A DNA stretch of 34,757 nucleotides, from NCBI GenBank assembly GCA_016199585.1, contig JACQGM010000354.1:1-34757 (forward strand), in the 5' to 3' direction. Each line of letters starts with the position of its first letter. Positions within the stretch are counted from its first letter, which is position 1. The position numbers were made by a program, and so were the translations under genes. The DNA comes from Armatimonadota bacterium (GTDB lineage Bacteria; Armatimonadota; JAAZEB01). Positions 8,834 through 16,522 of the stretch are shown in pieces. Under the pieces are notes generated by a model. The model searched no databases and was not told the DNA's origin. It saw only the letters and a program-made list of their open reading frames with translations.

Positions 8834-8940
8834 CTTATCCAGAGTGGCAGAGGGTGACGCACCCGATGAAGCCCGGCAGCCTGCGGAGAAAGTGCCGCAA
8901 GGTGCCCTTGCGTTGAGCAGAGCGATCTGCAAGAGATAAG
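8834..8940 (+). promoter_or_regulatory. SAM riboswitch aptamer (SAM-I clan)
   Basis: The leader matches the S-box aptamer closely. P1 pairs CTTATC (8834-8839) with GATAAG (8935-8940). After it come the kink-turn-type AGAGTGG, the P2 hairpin GAGGGTGACGCACCC, the core GATGAAGCCCGGCAGCC, a P3 of TGCGG/CCGCA, the AAGGTGCC joining strand and a P4 hairpin GCAGA-GCGA-TCTGC with a GNRA loop, then AGAGATAAG. Family knowledge: S-adenosylmethionine binding stabilises P1. The core reads GGCAGCC instead of the usual GGCAACC, and P2 is slightly unusual, so a SAM-I subtype or SAM-I/IV-like variant is possible. A promoter directly upstream and a terminator downstream complete a transcriptional off-switch for kbl-tdh. 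P4 argues against SAM-IV proper. Confidence 0.92.
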
Positions 8941-8955
8941 GGAATAGCTCTCGCG

Positions 8956-8988
8956 ACGGCCTCTATCTTTTGCGGAAGAGGCCGTTTT
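8956..8988 (+). terminator. Riboswitch-controlled intrinsic terminator with competing antiterminator
   Basis: ACGGCCTCT (8956-8964) pairs perfectly with AGAGGCCGT (8977-8985), followed by a TTTT run (8985-8988). The sequence 8960-8971 (CCTCTATCTTTT) can instead pair with 8931-8942 (AAGAGATAAGGG), which includes the 3' strand of aptamer P1, with one mismatch and two G-U pairs. The two folds exclude each other, so SAM binding should release the terminator and stop transcription before kbl, while lack of SAM favours read-through. Confidence 0.9.
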
Positions 8989-9000
8989 CGATTCTGGGGC

Positions 9001-9035
9001 GAGCCGGCGCGGGGCGGAACCCGCGCCCTACGGGG
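9001..9035. repeat. 35-bp palindromic REP-like repeat, copy 1
   Basis: These 35 bases agree at 34 positions with 13597-13631, differing only at the 19th base. The core is a GCGCGGG.../CCCGCGC hairpin followed by CCTACGGGG. This copy sits in the kbl leader between the riboswitch terminator and the ribosome-binding site, so it is transcribed when the switch is on. Related strings begin with GTAGGGG near 8745 and 12197. Such intergenic palindromes are commonly dispersed in GC-rich genomes. Confidence 0.7.
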
Positions 9036-9068
9036 GGCGTGGGGCGAGCGCCCGACGAAGGGAGCAGC

Positions 9069-10256
9069 ATGGACACCGGATTCCTGGCGTACCTGGCGCG
9101 TGAGACGGAGAAGCTGCGCGAGTCCGGCCTCTTCAAGCCGGAACGGGTGATGACATCGCCCCAAGGACCGGTCGTCGAGGCGAACGGGAAGCGTGTCATC
9201 AACCTCTGCGCTAACAACTACCTGGGACTGGCCAACGACCCCCGGCTCATCGCCGCGGCGCAGGCCGCGCTCCCGAAGTACGGATTCGGCCTCTCCTCGG
9301 TGCGCTTCATCTGCGGCACGCAGACGGTTCACAAGGAGCTGGAGCGGCGCCTGAGCGAGTTCCTCGGCACCGAGGACACCCTCCTCTACTCCTCCTGCTT
9401 CGACGCGAACGGCGGCGTCTTCGAGGCGCTCTTCGGCGAGGAAGATGCGATCCTGAGCGACGCCCTGAACCACGCGAGCATCATTGACGGCGTCCGCCTC
9501 TGCAAGGCGAAGCGCTTCCGCTACGCCAACAACGACGCGCAGGACCTGGAAACGCAGCTCCAGGCGGCGCAGGAGAGCCGCTACCGGATTATCGTCACCG
9601 ACGGCGTCTTCTCCATGGACGGCATCCTGGCCGACCTGAAGGGGATCTGCGACCTGGCGGATCGCTACGGCGCCCTGGTGATGGTGGACGACTCGCACGC
9701 CGTCGGCTTCATGGGCGAGAAGGGCCGCGGCACCCACGAGCACTGCGGCGTGATGGGACGGGTGGACATCCTCACCGGCACGCTCGGGAAGGCGCTGGGC
9801 GGCGCCTCCGGGGGCTACTGCTCCGGGCGCCGGGAGATCATCACCTGGCTGCGCCAGCGCTCGCGGCCCTACCTCTTCTCCAACACCCTCGCCCCGGTCA
9901 TCGCCGCCACGTCGCTCGCCGTGCTCGATATCCTCGACGGCACCGACGACCTCCGCCGCCGCCTGCGCGAGAACAGCGCCCATTTCCGCCGCGGCCTGGA
10001 GGGACTCGGCTTCCGTCTGGTGCCCGGCGAGCACCCGATCATCCCGGTGATGCTCGGCGACGCCCGCCTCGCCCAGCGGATGGCCGACGCGCTGCTGGAC
10101 GAGGGCGTCTACGTCATCGGCTTCTCCTACCCGGTGGTGCCGCAGGGCCAGGCGCGCATCCGGGCGCAAGTGTCGGCCGCGCACGCGCGCGAGGAGCTGG
10201 ACCGGGCCCTGTCGGCGTTCGGCAAGGCGGGGCGGGCGCTAGGAGTGATTCCCTGA
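9069..10256 (+). CDS. kbl: Glycine C-acetyltransferase (2-amino-3-ketobutyrate CoA ligase)
   Basis: PLP enzyme of 395 residues of the alpha-oxoamine synthase family that cleaves 2-amino-3-ketobutyrate with CoA to glycine and acetyl-CoA, the second step of threonine degradation. The KBL-specific block [19 protein letters not shown] is present, as are [10 protein letters not shown] near the N-terminus, [11 protein letters not shown] (aspartate for the PLP ring nitrogen) and [15 protein letters not shown] with the PLP lysine at about residue 241. Length equals E. coli Kbl. ATG 9069 has an AAGGGAG site (9058-9064) and removes the riboswitch leader from the reading frame. The tdh gene follows after 11 bases, which settles the choice against related enzymes such as BioF or HemA. 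Expression should be under the upstream SAM riboswitch. Confidence 0.97.
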   Translation: MDTGFLAYLARETEKLRESGLFKPERVMTSPQGPVVEANGKRVINLCANNYLGLANDPRLIAAAQAALPKYGFGLSSVRFICGTQTVHKELERRLSEFLGTEDTLLYSSCFDANGGVFEALFGEEDAILSDALNHASIIDGVRLCKAKRFRYANNDAQDLETQLQAAQESRYRIIVTDGVFSMDGILADLKGICDLADRYGALVMVDDSHAVGFMGEKGRGTHEHCGVMGRVDILTGTLGKALGGASGGYCSGRREIITWLRQRSRPYLFSNTLAPVIAATSLAVLDILDGTDDLRRRLRENSAHFRRGLEGLGFRLVPGEHPIIPVMLGDARLAQRMADALLDEGVYVIGFSYPVVPQGQARIRAQVSAAHAREELDRALSAFGKAGRALGVIP

Positions 10257-10267
10257 GGGAGCGAGCG

Positions 10268-11296
10268 ATGAAGGCACTGGTCAAGCGAAGGAGGGAAGTC
10301 GGCCTCTGGATGGAGGACGTGCCGATCCCGGTGATCGGGCCGAACGACCTGCGGATCCGCATCCGGAAGACGGCCATCTGCGGCACGGACGTACACATCT
10401 ACAACTGGGACCCCTGGTCGCAGCGGACGATTTCGGTGCCGATGACGATCGGGCACGAGTTCGTGGGCGAGGTGGCCGAGGTGGGGTGCGCCGTCAGCGG
10501 CTGGGAGGTGGGCGACCGCGTCTCGGGCGAGGGGCACATCACCTGCGGGCACTGCCGCAACTGCCGCGCCGGGAAGCGCCACCTCTGCCGCAACACCTGC
10601 GGCGTCGGGGTGGATCGCGACGGCGCCTTCGCGGAGTATCTCTCGCTGCCCGCCGGCAACGCCTTCCGCGTTCCCGAGGGCATCTCCGACTCCATCGCCA
10701 CCATCCTCGACCCCCTCGGCAACGCCGCCCATACCACGCTCTCCTTCGACGTGGTGGGTGAGGACGTGTTGATCACCGGCGCGGGGCCGATCGGCTGCCT
10801 GGCCGTGGCGATCGCCCGGCACGTGGGCGCCCGGCACGTCGTCATCACCGACGTGAACGACTACCGTCTGGGGCTGGCGGCGAAGATGGGGCGGGTGCGC
10901 GCCAGCAACCCGCTGCGCGAGAGCCTGCGCGACGTGATGGCCGAGCTGGGCATGGTGGAGGGCTTCGACGTCGCCCTGGAGATGTCCGGCAACCGCCAGG
11001 CGTTCGCCTCGCTGTTGGAGGTGATGAACCACGGCGGGCGGGTGGCCTGCCTCGGCATCTTCCCGGAGCCGGTGGAGTTGGACTGGATCCAGGTCATCCT
11101 CAAGGGGCTGACCCTGAAGGGCATCTATGGCCGCGAGATGTATGAGACGTGGTACAAGATGGCGAGCATGCTGCAGAGCGGCCTCAACATCGAGCCGGTG
11201 ATCACCCACCGCTTCCCGATCTCCCGCTGGGAGGAAGCCTTCGCGATCATGCGCTCCGGGAAGTCGGGGAAGGTGATCCTGGAGTGGGAAGCGTAG
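10268..11296 (+). CDS. tdh: L-threonine 3-dehydrogenase
   Basis: Zinc-dependent medium-chain dehydrogenase of 342 residues that oxidises L-threonine with NAD+ to 2-amino-3-ketobutyrate, the substrate of the Kbl enzyme encoded just upstream. Seen: [12 protein letters not shown] with the catalytic-zinc cysteine Cys38, GHEFVGEV (His-Glu zinc ligands), the structural-zinc motif [15 protein letters not shown], and the Rossmann segment [11 protein letters not shown]. The WDPWSQRTI and NAAHTTLSF stretches are characteristic of bacterial Tdh. ATG 10268 has a GGGAG site directly upstream and lies 11 bases after kbl, so the pair is one operon under the SAM riboswitch. Confidence 0.97.
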   Translation: MKALVKRRREVGLWMEDVPIPVIGPNDLRIRIRKTAICGTDVHIYNWDPWSQRTISVPMTIGHEFVGEVAEVGCAVSGWEVGDRVSGEGHITCGHCRNCRAGKRHLCRNTCGVGVDRDGAFAEYLSLPAGNAFRVPEGISDSIATILDPLGNAAHTTLSFDVVGEDVLITGAGPIGCLAVAIARHVGARHVVITDVNDYRLGLAAKMGRVRASNPLRESLRDVMAELGMVEGFDVALEMSGNRQAFASLLEVMNHGGRVACLGIFPEPVELDWIQVILKGLTLKGIYGREMYETWYKMASMLQSGLNIEPVITHRFPISRWEEAFAIMRSGKSGKVILEWEA

Positions 11297-11362
11297 TCGG
11301 AAGCATGCGCCGAAGCCCGCCAGCGGCGCGACGGAACCCCACGGGAAGGCAGGGGAGCGGAG

Positions 11363-12163
11363 ATGGCGGATTGGCCCGGTCTCGACGTCGCGTACCGTGA
11401 GTTCATCAAGGGCTCGGGGATCCGCCCCGGCATGTGGCGGCCGCACGCCGCCTGGGAGCAGGTCGCCTGGGTCAAGCCGCCCTGGTCGGAAGAGGGGCAC
11501 GTGTGGCTGGACTTCCCCGAGGTGATCATCGGCGGCGACGGCTCCTTCCTGTACGCCGGACACGGACCGGTCGGCCATCCGGCCGTCACCCACGGAGCGC
11601 TGCCGAAGGTCCCCTGGCGCGAGGTGGCAGGGGGAATCGCCTTCGAGCGGACGCTGCCGAGCGGGATCGCCTTCGGGGGGAGCGTGACGGGCAGAGACGA
11701 GTGCCGGATTGACCTGCGCCTGCACATCCGCAACGGCAGCGGGGAGACTCTTCGCGGCGTGAAGGCGCAGACCTGCGCCTACCTCAGGATGATAGACGAG
11801 TTCGCCCAGCGCACGAACAGCAACAAGTACGTCCACGTCGCCGGCGGCGGCTGGATGCCATTCCCGGAAGCACTGAAGATACCTGAGCCCAGGGGGAAGA
11901 TCCGGCTGGGCTGGCGGGGAGGTCCGCCCTTGGCGGATCTCCCCTGGGTGATCACGCTCTCGTCGAAGGCGGAGCAGCTCGTGGCGATGACCTGGCACGC
12001 GGACACCTTCTCCCTGATCGGCAATCCATCCCACCCCTGCATGCACGCGGATCCCGCCTTTCCCGATCTGGCGCCGGGCGCGAGGCACGCCATCCAGGGG
12101 TCCCTCTGCTTCTTCGAGGGTTCCATCGCCGACTTCGACACGTACCTGCAGCAGAGCGGCTGA
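11363..12163 (+). CDS. Protein of unknown function, third gene of the kbl-tdh operon
   Basis: I do not recognise this 266-residue protein. It has no signal peptide or membrane helix. It is rich in aromatic residues and short beta-like stretches, for example WPGLDVAYREF, HVWLDFPEVI, GSFLYAGHGPVGHP, VPWREVAGGIAFERTL and VITLSSKAEQLVAMTWHADTF, which suggests a beta-sandwich such as a mutarotase-like or carbohydrate-processing fold; several His, Trp and Asp residues could form an active or binding site. ATG 11363 is preceded by GGGGAGCGGAG. It follows tdh by 66 bases with no terminator between, so it is probably co-transcribed and under the SAM switch. A link to threonine or glycine metabolism is inferred from position only. 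Confidence 0.75.
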   Translation: MADWPGLDVAYREFIKGSGIRPGMWRPHAAWEQVAWVKPPWSEEGHVWLDFPEVIIGGDGSFLYAGHGPVGHPAVTHGALPKVPWREVAGGIAFERTLPSGIAFGGSVTGRDECRIDLRLHIRNGSGETLRGVKAQTCAYLRMIDEFAQRTNSNKYVHVAGGGWMPFPEALKIPEPRGKIRLGWRGGPPLADLPWVITLSSKAEQLVAMTWHADTFSLIGNPSHPCMHADPAFPDLAPGARHAIQGSLCFFEGSIADFDTYLQQSG

Positions 12164-12203
12164 GAAGAGAAGGTGTGGTGGGCCGCGCGTCGAATGTAGG
12201 GGT

Positions 12204-12224
12204 GACGCGCCGCACCGGCGCGTC
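12204..12224. repeat. Perfect hairpin/palindrome after the kbl operon
   Basis: GACGCGCCG (12204-12212) pairs perfectly with CGGCGCGTC (12216-12224) around a three-base CAC loop. It is preceded by GTAGGGG, like the REP-like copies at 9001 and 13597, and followed by CTTCTCCCCCT. It may act as a factor-independent stop without T run or simply be a repeat family member. Confidence 0.5.
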
Positions 12225-12333
12225 GGCTTCTCCCCCTGTGCCCTGAAGCTTGAAGGGCACCGGCTAAGATTCATTGAAGCTATCTGGCGAGTGCCACCGT
12301 CTAATGGGTAGACCGCGAAGGGAGGCGGTAACC

Positions 12334-13026
12334 ATGTCACCACGCTGCGGGGCCAAGCGCGGGGGCTTCACCCTCATCGAATTGCTCGTTGTCATTGCCA
12401 TCATCAGTATACTCGCCAGTATTCTGATGCCGGCATTCGCGCGCGCGCGCGAATCGGCGCGCAAGATCGTGTGCGTCAGCAACCTGCACCAACTCGCGTC
12501 GGCAATCGACATGTACGTGCAGGATCACGATGGCTACTACCCGATCGCGTGGGCGTTCTGGGCGCCCGCCATGACTCCCCCCCAACCGATGTACCCGAAC
12601 CTGAAGTCGTGCATCCAGCCCTACGTCAAGGATCACCAGGTGTGGTGGTGCAAGACGTGGGAGGGGAAGTACGGGCGCAACGCCTGGCGCAATCCCAACG
12701 GGAGCGGCTACGATTTCATCGTGCCCTCGACGGACCCCTCCACCGGCATGCCCCTCAGCTTCGAGGTGATCGGGGCGCCGCGCACCGCCACGTCGTGGGG
12801 CTCGTGCTGGGCGGAGGCGACGATGCAGTCGCCGTCCACCTACCCGCTCCTCTTCTGCGGGTCTCATTGGACGCGGTCGCTCAACGCGCACTCCGGCACC
12901 AGCGACTACTTCTTCTTCAACGCAGGGTCCGTCGGCGGCACCAACATCGCCTACGCGGATGGGCACGTGAAATGGGAGCCGCTGGATAGCAGCAAGTGGG
13001 ACCGCATCTACCGGACGCCGCGGTGA
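12334..13026 (+). CDS. Type II secretion/type IV-like pseudopilin, DUF1559 (H-X9-DG) family
   Basis: Pseudopilin-like protein of 230 residues. The N-terminus has the class III signal [15 protein letters not shown], with prepilin peptidase cleavage expected after Gly11 and the conserved glutamate at mature position 5; the first ~25 mature residues form the hydrophobic assembly helix. [23 protein letters not shown] follows, typical of DUF1559 proteins in Armatimonadota and planctomycetes, and the C-terminus carries the [14 protein letters not shown] motif. The globular part is Trp/Tyr-rich. Start ATG 12334 is chosen because of GGGAGGCGG just upstream; it gives a short basic leader. Surface-displayed pseudopilin is family knowledge; the particular partner machine is not encoded here. 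Confidence 0.93.
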   Translation: MSPRCGAKRGGFTLIELLVVIAIISILASILMPAFARARESARKIVCVSNLHQLASAIDMYVQDHDGYYPIAWAFWAPAMTPPQPMYPNLKSCIQPYVKDHQVWWCKTWEGKYGRNAWRNPNGSGYDFIVPSTDPSTGMPLSFEVIGAPRTATSWGSCWAEATMQSPSTYPLLFCGSHWTRSLNAHSGTSDYFFFNAGSVGGTNIAYADGHVKWEPLDSSKWDRIYRTPR

Positions 13027-13043
13027 TCCGGCCGTCGCGTGAC

Positions 13044-13060
13044 GAGGGGATGATCCCCTC
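13044..13060. repeat. Short perfect inverted repeat after the pseudopilin
   Basis: GAGGGGAT (13044-13051) and ATCCCCTC (13053-13060) form a perfect 17-base palindrome, 17 bases after the pseudopilin stop and 46 bases before the next start. It could be an operator for the downstream gene or a weak hairpin; there is no T run. Confidence 0.4.
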
Positions 13061-13105
13061 CCTGAGCAGCCCGCCGCCGGATAGGCGGGGACGAGGGATG
13101 GTAAC

Positions 13106-13552
13106 ATGGTTCTGAGCATTGTCTGGGGCGCCTTGTGGCGACTGGCCCTCTGCGCGCTCTTCTTCACCATGGCCTACTACGCGCTCCGTCCCGATGTCTT
13201 CCCGACGGTGCTCGGGGACATGGCGGAGCGGATTGACCGGGAGCGGAACTTCTTCGATCGCGTGCTGAAGTATCGCACGCGGATGGTGAAGGGCTTCTAC
13301 GCGCTCAGCGGGATCTTCTTCCTGATGGTCTCCTACTTCCTGTTCAAGCAGCTTCGGCCGCTGCACGTTCGGCCCCCCAAGGGCGGATCGGCGCCCTACG
13401 TTCAACCGCAGGGCGGCTACCGCTACAACTACCGCTACTGGCGGCAGCCGGGGAATTACGGCGGCAGCCAGCAGCCGTACCGCCGCCCGGCGCAGCCGTA
13501 CTCTCAGCCTGCCAACCCCTATGGCTCTTCCCGGGGTGCGCAGCCCCGATGA
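13106..13552 (+). CDS. Small two-helix membrane protein with Pro/Gln/Tyr-rich tail
   Basis: Unknown 148-residue protein. Two hydrophobic helices are visible: residues ~3-27 (VLSIVWGALWRLALCALFFTM) and ~64-83 (FYALSGIFFLMVSYFLF), separated by a charged 35-residue stretch with RIDRERNFFDRVLKYRTRM. The last ~60 residues are a low-complexity tail of Tyr, Gln, Pro, Gly and Arg with repeated QPY and YRYNYRYW words. Such tails can be disordered, surface-exposed or binding segments. ATG 13106 has a GAGGGATGG context. It is preceded by a palindrome and followed by the REP-like repeat, so it is probably a single-gene unit. No function is assigned. Confidence 0.7.
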   Translation: MVLSIVWGALWRLALCALFFTMAYYALRPDVFPTVLGDMAERIDRERNFFDRVLKYRTRMVKGFYALSGIFFLMVSYFLFKQLRPLHVRPPKGGSAPYVQPQGGYRYNYRYWRQPGNYGGSQQPYRRPAQPYSQPANPYGSSRGAQPR

Positions 13553-13596
13553 GCCGCGATGAGCAAGATCGGTAGCACGTTCTCCGGCGCGGGGCG

Positions 13597-13631
13597 GAGC
13601 CGGCGCGGGGCGGAGCCCGCGCCCTACGGGG
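13597..13631. repeat. 35-bp palindromic REP-like repeat, copy 2
   Basis: Identical at 34 of 35 bases to 9001-9035. A partial extra copy of its first half (CCGGCGCGGGGCGG, 13583-13596) sits directly upstream, giving a short tandem. It lies between the two-helix membrane protein and the next gene. Confidence 0.7.
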
Positions 13632-13677
13632 ATGTTGCGGGGCGCGGGGTTCGTGCGTGAAAGGAGTTGCTCTGCCC

Positions 13678-14613
13678 GTGGGGTGCGGAGGATGGCGGTT
13701 GGTGTGGCTCGTCGCTGCGCTGGGGGTGCTCCGGGTGGGCGCCGCGGGGTGGGCGGCGCCGGGCGGCGCGGAGCGGCAGCGCGTGCGGCTCACGCTGCTG
13801 AACCTGGTGCCCTCGCAAGGGGCGCTGGACGGCATCCGTCCTTCGGGGACCCCGGTCTGTTTCGGGCCGGAGAGGCTCCGCCGCTATCTGCCCGAGCACG
13901 CCGAGGCGCTGGCCGGTCTGTCGTGCCGCCAGGGCGCGGCGGCGTCCTTCACCGACGGAAAGGCGCCCACGCGCCTGGTGATCCTCGACTTGACCAGTGT
14001 GCTGAATGCCCTGGCTGCCCTGCAGCGGATCACCCCGGCGCCGGCGAAGAGCGTGGACGTGGGACGGCGCGGCTTCCGCCTCGGCGGCGTGTGGGCCGCC
14101 TGCCGGGGGTGCTACCTCTTCCGGGCCGCGGGTCCGGCGGCGGAGGCGCTGGTGCGCGGCGTGGATCGGTCGCTGGCGGGTGTTGCCTCACAGCCGACGC
14201 TCCTCGATGTTCTTCCCCGCAGCGGATTGGTGAAGGGGAGCGAGCGCGCCTACCCGGACGGCATCCCCGGGATCGAGTCGCTCGGGGGCGCCGCAGGCGC
14301 CTCCTACCAGCTCTGGTCCAAGCCGGTGGACCTCTACCTCGTCGAGTACCCGACACGGGAAGCGGGCGCGGAGGCGTTCGCGCGCCTGAAGCAGGAGTCG
14401 AGTCCCTATCGGGGCACCTCCCGCTGGGTGAGCATCCGGGGCGGCGAGGGGTTCAGCGTCGAGTGGAAGGGGCTGGGCCGGACCGTGGCGGCGTGCGCCG
14501 GGAAGTACGTCATCGTCGCGGCGGGCAACGCGGAGGTCACGCTCCTGCAGCAGAGCGTTTCAAGCGCCGTTGACAGCCTCGTGCGCCAGGTCGGCGCGGA
14601 AGGCATGAAGTAG
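13678..14613 (+). CDS. Secreted protein of unknown function
   Basis: Exported protein of ~311 residues. A signal peptide (GGWRLVWLVAALGVLRVGAAGWA) lies at the N-terminus. The mature part shows FGPERLRRYLPEHAEALAGL, a Cys pair near CRGCYLF, and a C-terminal repeat-like domain with YLVEYPTREAGAEAFARLKQE and YVIVAAGNAEVTLLQQSVSSAVDSL. The last part resembles domains in which a short strand-helix unit follows tracked particle or heme proteins, but I cannot name a family. Start: AAGGAG (13661-13666) points to GTG 13678; GTG 13657 would give 21 more residues but has no site. No neighbours explain the role. Confidence 0.65.
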   Translation: MGCGGWRLVWLVAALGVLRVGAAGWAAPGGAERQRVRLTLLNLVPSQGALDGIRPSGTPVCFGPERLRRYLPEHAEALAGLSCRQGAAASFTDGKAPTRLVILDLTSVLNALAALQRITPAPAKSVDVGRRGFRLGGVWAACRGCYLFRAAGPAAEALVRGVDRSLAGVASQPTLLDVLPRSGLVKGSERAYPDGIPGIESLGGAAGASYQLWSKPVDLYLVEYPTREAGAEAFARLKQESSPYRGTSRWVSIRGGEGFSVEWKGLGRTVAACAGKYVIVAAGNAEVTLLQQSVSSAVDSLVRQVGAEGMK

Positions 14614-14742
14614 CGGCGGCGTCCCTCCGGTGGTGCCGGGGACGGGGCTGCGCGTTTGGTGCTCTCGCAAATCGGCCGGGAACGGCTGCCCTGCCGAAGT
14701 GGCGGCCCTGCCTCGATGCGCTGAGGCAGCCACCGGTTACTT

Positions 14743-14756
14743 GGTCTCCTGAGACC
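14743..14756. promoter_or_regulatory. Perfect palindrome upstream of the ECF sigma gene
   Basis: GGTCTC-CT-GAGACC is a perfect inverted repeat 43 bases upstream of the putative ECF promoter. A second hairpin, CTGCCTC (14708-14714) with GAGGCAG (14723-14729), lies just before it. Either could be an operator or the end of the upstream transcript; no T run follows. Confidence 0.4.
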
Positions 14757-14798
14757 TAATCCCCACGTTCTGAACCCCGACCCCGACCCGGCCCCGGC

Positions 14799-14821
14799 GA
14801 ACATCCGCCCTTCTCTCTCGT
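14799..14821 (+). promoter_or_regulatory. Candidate ECF-type autoregulatory promoter
   Basis: GAAC (14799-14802) is followed after 16 bases by CGT (14819-14821), the usual -35 GAAC / -10 CGT spacing of ECF sigma promoters. No good sigma70 promoter was seen for this gene. The transcript would start near 14828, about 28 bases before the start codon. Pattern match only; the motif is short. Confidence 0.4.
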
Positions 14822-14855
14822 ATATGAGTGTAGTGAGGAACGCAGCAGCACGGCC

Positions 14856-15440
14856 ATGCGGGATGATCTGCCCGACGAGGTACTCATGGATCAGGTCGCG
14901 CGTGAGGACGCGGCGGCGTTCGATGCGTTGTTCGTGCGCCACCGCCGGGGTGTCTTCCATTACACCTTGCGCATGGTGAGCGAGCACGCCCTGGCGGAAG
15001 ACCTGACGCAGGAGGCCTTCCTGCGCGTCTGGCGCGCCCGGCATTCCTACCGGATCGGGGCTTCGTTTCGGGCATGGCTCTTCACCATCGCCCGCCGGGT
15101 GGCACTCGACGAGCTCAGGAAGCGGCGCCTGCCGACCGTGCGGCTGTCGCCGGACGGCGACACGGATCCGCGCGCCGCATGCGAGCCGCCGGCCGACCGT
15201 TCGGGGGCCGACCCGGTGGATGCCGTCGTGGCGAGGGAGCTCGAGCGGGTCATTGATGTCGCCCTGGACCGGCTGCCCGAGCCGCTCCGGGAGGTCGTTA
15301 TCTTGAGGGACGCGGAGGGCATGAGCTACGAGGAGATGGCGCAGGTTGTGGGCTGCCCGCTGGGCACTATCAAGTCGAGGCTGAGCGCCGCCCGCGCCCG
15401 CCTGCGTGACGCGGCGGCGGCGTGGCTGGATATCCCATGA
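14856..15440 (+). CDS. ECF-type RNA polymerase sigma factor (sigma-70 family)
   Basis: Sigma factor of 194 residues. Region 2 is clear at residues ~20-90: FDALFVRHRRGVFHYTLRMV, AEDLTQEAFLRVWRA and FRAWLFTIARRVALDELRKRR, the -10 and core-binding elements. Region 4 is at ~130-185: LDRLPEPLREVVILRDAEGMSYEEMAQVVGCPLGTIKSRLSAARARLR, the helix-turn-helix that reads the -35. A short acidic linker with PADRSGADP joins them; there is no region 1 or 3, as usual for ECF proteins. Its stop overlaps the start of the anti-sigma gene (ATGA), so the two proteins are translationally coupled. It probably transcribes its own operon. The signal is unknown. Confidence 0.95.
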   Translation: MRDDLPDEVLMDQVAREDAAAFDALFVRHRRGVFHYTLRMVSEHALAEDLTQEAFLRVWRARHSYRIGASFRAWLFTIARRVALDELRKRRLPTVRLSPDGDTDPRAACEPPADRSGADPVDAVVARELERVIDVALDRLPEPLREVVILRDAEGMSYEEMAQVVGCPLGTIKSRLSAARARLRDAAAAWLDIP

Positions 15441-15889
15441 GCGACGCGCAAGCTTCCCTGCCGGCGGAGTGCGCCTCTGCCCGCGCCGGCCTGAGCGAGT
15501 GGCTGGATGGCGAGTTGTCTGCGAGGCCGCGCGCTGCCCTTGAGCGGCATCTGCCGGGCTGCCCCGCGTGCCGGAAAGAGGCGGCGGCGCTCCAGGTGGT
15601 TACTCACACCGTTCGCAGGATGCCGCGACCCGAGCCGGGCGAGACGGTGCGGTGGCGCCTGCTGGGGCAGGTGTGGGCCGAGGCCGGGAGCACGTGGGCG
15701 CAGGTCCAGATCAGCGAGAGCGGCAGCGAGTGCGTCAGGGTGGAATGGGGTCCCGGGGACGCACCTTCGCCGCAGCCCACGCGGGGGTCGGCACCTACGG
15801 CGCCCGGCCTCCGGGTCGTCACGTCGGTCTGGCAGGGGTGGGGCGGCGATGCCATGCGTTGCGACGAGTGGACGGCGCTGACAGGATAG
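15437..15889 (+). CDS. Zinc-finger (zf-HC2) anti-sigma factor
   Basis: Protein of 150 residues that begins at ATG 15437, overlapping the sigma stop by ATGA. The N-terminal ~45 residues have the zf-HC2/ZAS layout: an early Cys, LSEWLDGELS, then LERHLPGCPACRKE, giving the HxxxCxxC zinc motif that binds sigma region 2/4 and holds it inactive. Residues ~60-150 contain no membrane helix, only a Trp-rich stretch and an acidic region, so it is probably a cytoplasmic sensor rather than a membrane anti-sigma factor. Redox or zinc sensing is typical of soluble ZAS proteins; that role is inferred. Confidence 0.88.
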   Translation: MSDAQASLPAECASARAGLSEWLDGELSARPRAALERHLPGCPACRKEAAALQVVTHTVRRMPRPEPGETVRWRLLGQVWAEAGSTWAQVQISESGSECVRVEWGPGDAPSPQPTRGSAPTAPGLRVVTSVWQGWGGDAMRCDEWTALTG

Positions 15890-15913
15890 ACCCCGAGGGG
15901 AGAGGATGGTTCG

Positions 15914-16522
15914 ATGATGAGCGTTCTTCAGGCAGACGTGGATGCGCTGCGGCGCGAGGTGGCCGAGCTCCGGGCAGAGCTGCAGGCGGCCGGGAAGGCA
16001 GCGATTCCTTCGGCAGCGCCCTCGGAGCAGACGGGGCGCCAGTCGCTGGAGGGATCACCTCAAGACGCGGTGCGCCACTACATGCATCGCAGGCTGACGG
16101 ATGAGGCGGCCAAGAAGGGCGCCAGCAGCATGGGCGTGTTCCGCATCGTCGGGTTCCATCGCGACCCCGAGTTCAACACCTCATCCGCGTCGGAGCCGTA
16201 CTGGTTCGACGCCGCGAGCCTTCCCCCCGAGCAAACGCTGGTTGACCTCGGCGCGGCGCTGAACCCGATCGCCGTGCGGGCGTTCTATGACTTCATCCGC
16301 CGTTTCTTCGAGGAGGAGTGGTGGTCGGCGGTGCCCAAGATGGAGTTGTCGGCGGCGCTTGCGGTCTCCGAGAGCGACCTTGAGGATGCACTCCGTCCCG
16401 CGGTGGCGAGCGGGATGGTGCAATGGGGCAAGCGAGCCTCGGGGGAGGAGTTCTACGCGCTCAGCAGCGATAGGTTCATCCTCCTGCTCGCGATCGTGCA
16501 GCCCCGAGGGGGACAGAGATGA
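15914..16522 (+). CDS. Unknown coiled-coil/winged-helix-like protein in the sigma operon
   Basis: Unrecognised 202-residue cytoplasmic protein. Residues ~5-27 (LQADVDALRREVAELRAELQAAG) have heptad spacing and form a coiled coil, followed by a Ser/Ala/Pro linker. The rest is alpha/beta: VRHYMHRRLTDEAAKKGASSMGVFRIVGF, a cluster of aromatics near FYDFIRRFFEEEWW, and a C-terminal ALAVSESDLEDALRPAVASGMVQW that resembles a winged-helix recognition unit. It starts 24 bases after the anti-sigma stop (ATG 15914 or 15917) and shares its direction, so it is likely part of the sigma operon and may be its target or partner. No function is assigned. Confidence 0.7.
   Translation: MMSVLQADVDALRREVAELRAELQAAGKAAIPSAAPSEQTGRQSLEGSPQDAVRHYMHRRLTDEAAKKGASSMGVFRIVGFHRDPEFNTSSASEPYWFDAASLPPEQTLVDLGAALNPIAVRAFYDFIRRFFEEEWWSAVPKMELSAALAVSESDLEDALRPAVASGMVQWGKRASGEEFYALSSDRFILLLAIVQPRGGQR

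Noticed and set aside
10127-12343. 738-codon open frame on the minus strand
   Set aside because: Antisense to tdh and the following gene; His/Gly/Arg-rich without a domain. The plus-strand genes are certain.
14614-14855. Possible structured RNA upstream of the sigma gene
   Set aside because: Several small hairpins exist, but none matches a known riboswitch or leader, and no distal structure unites them.
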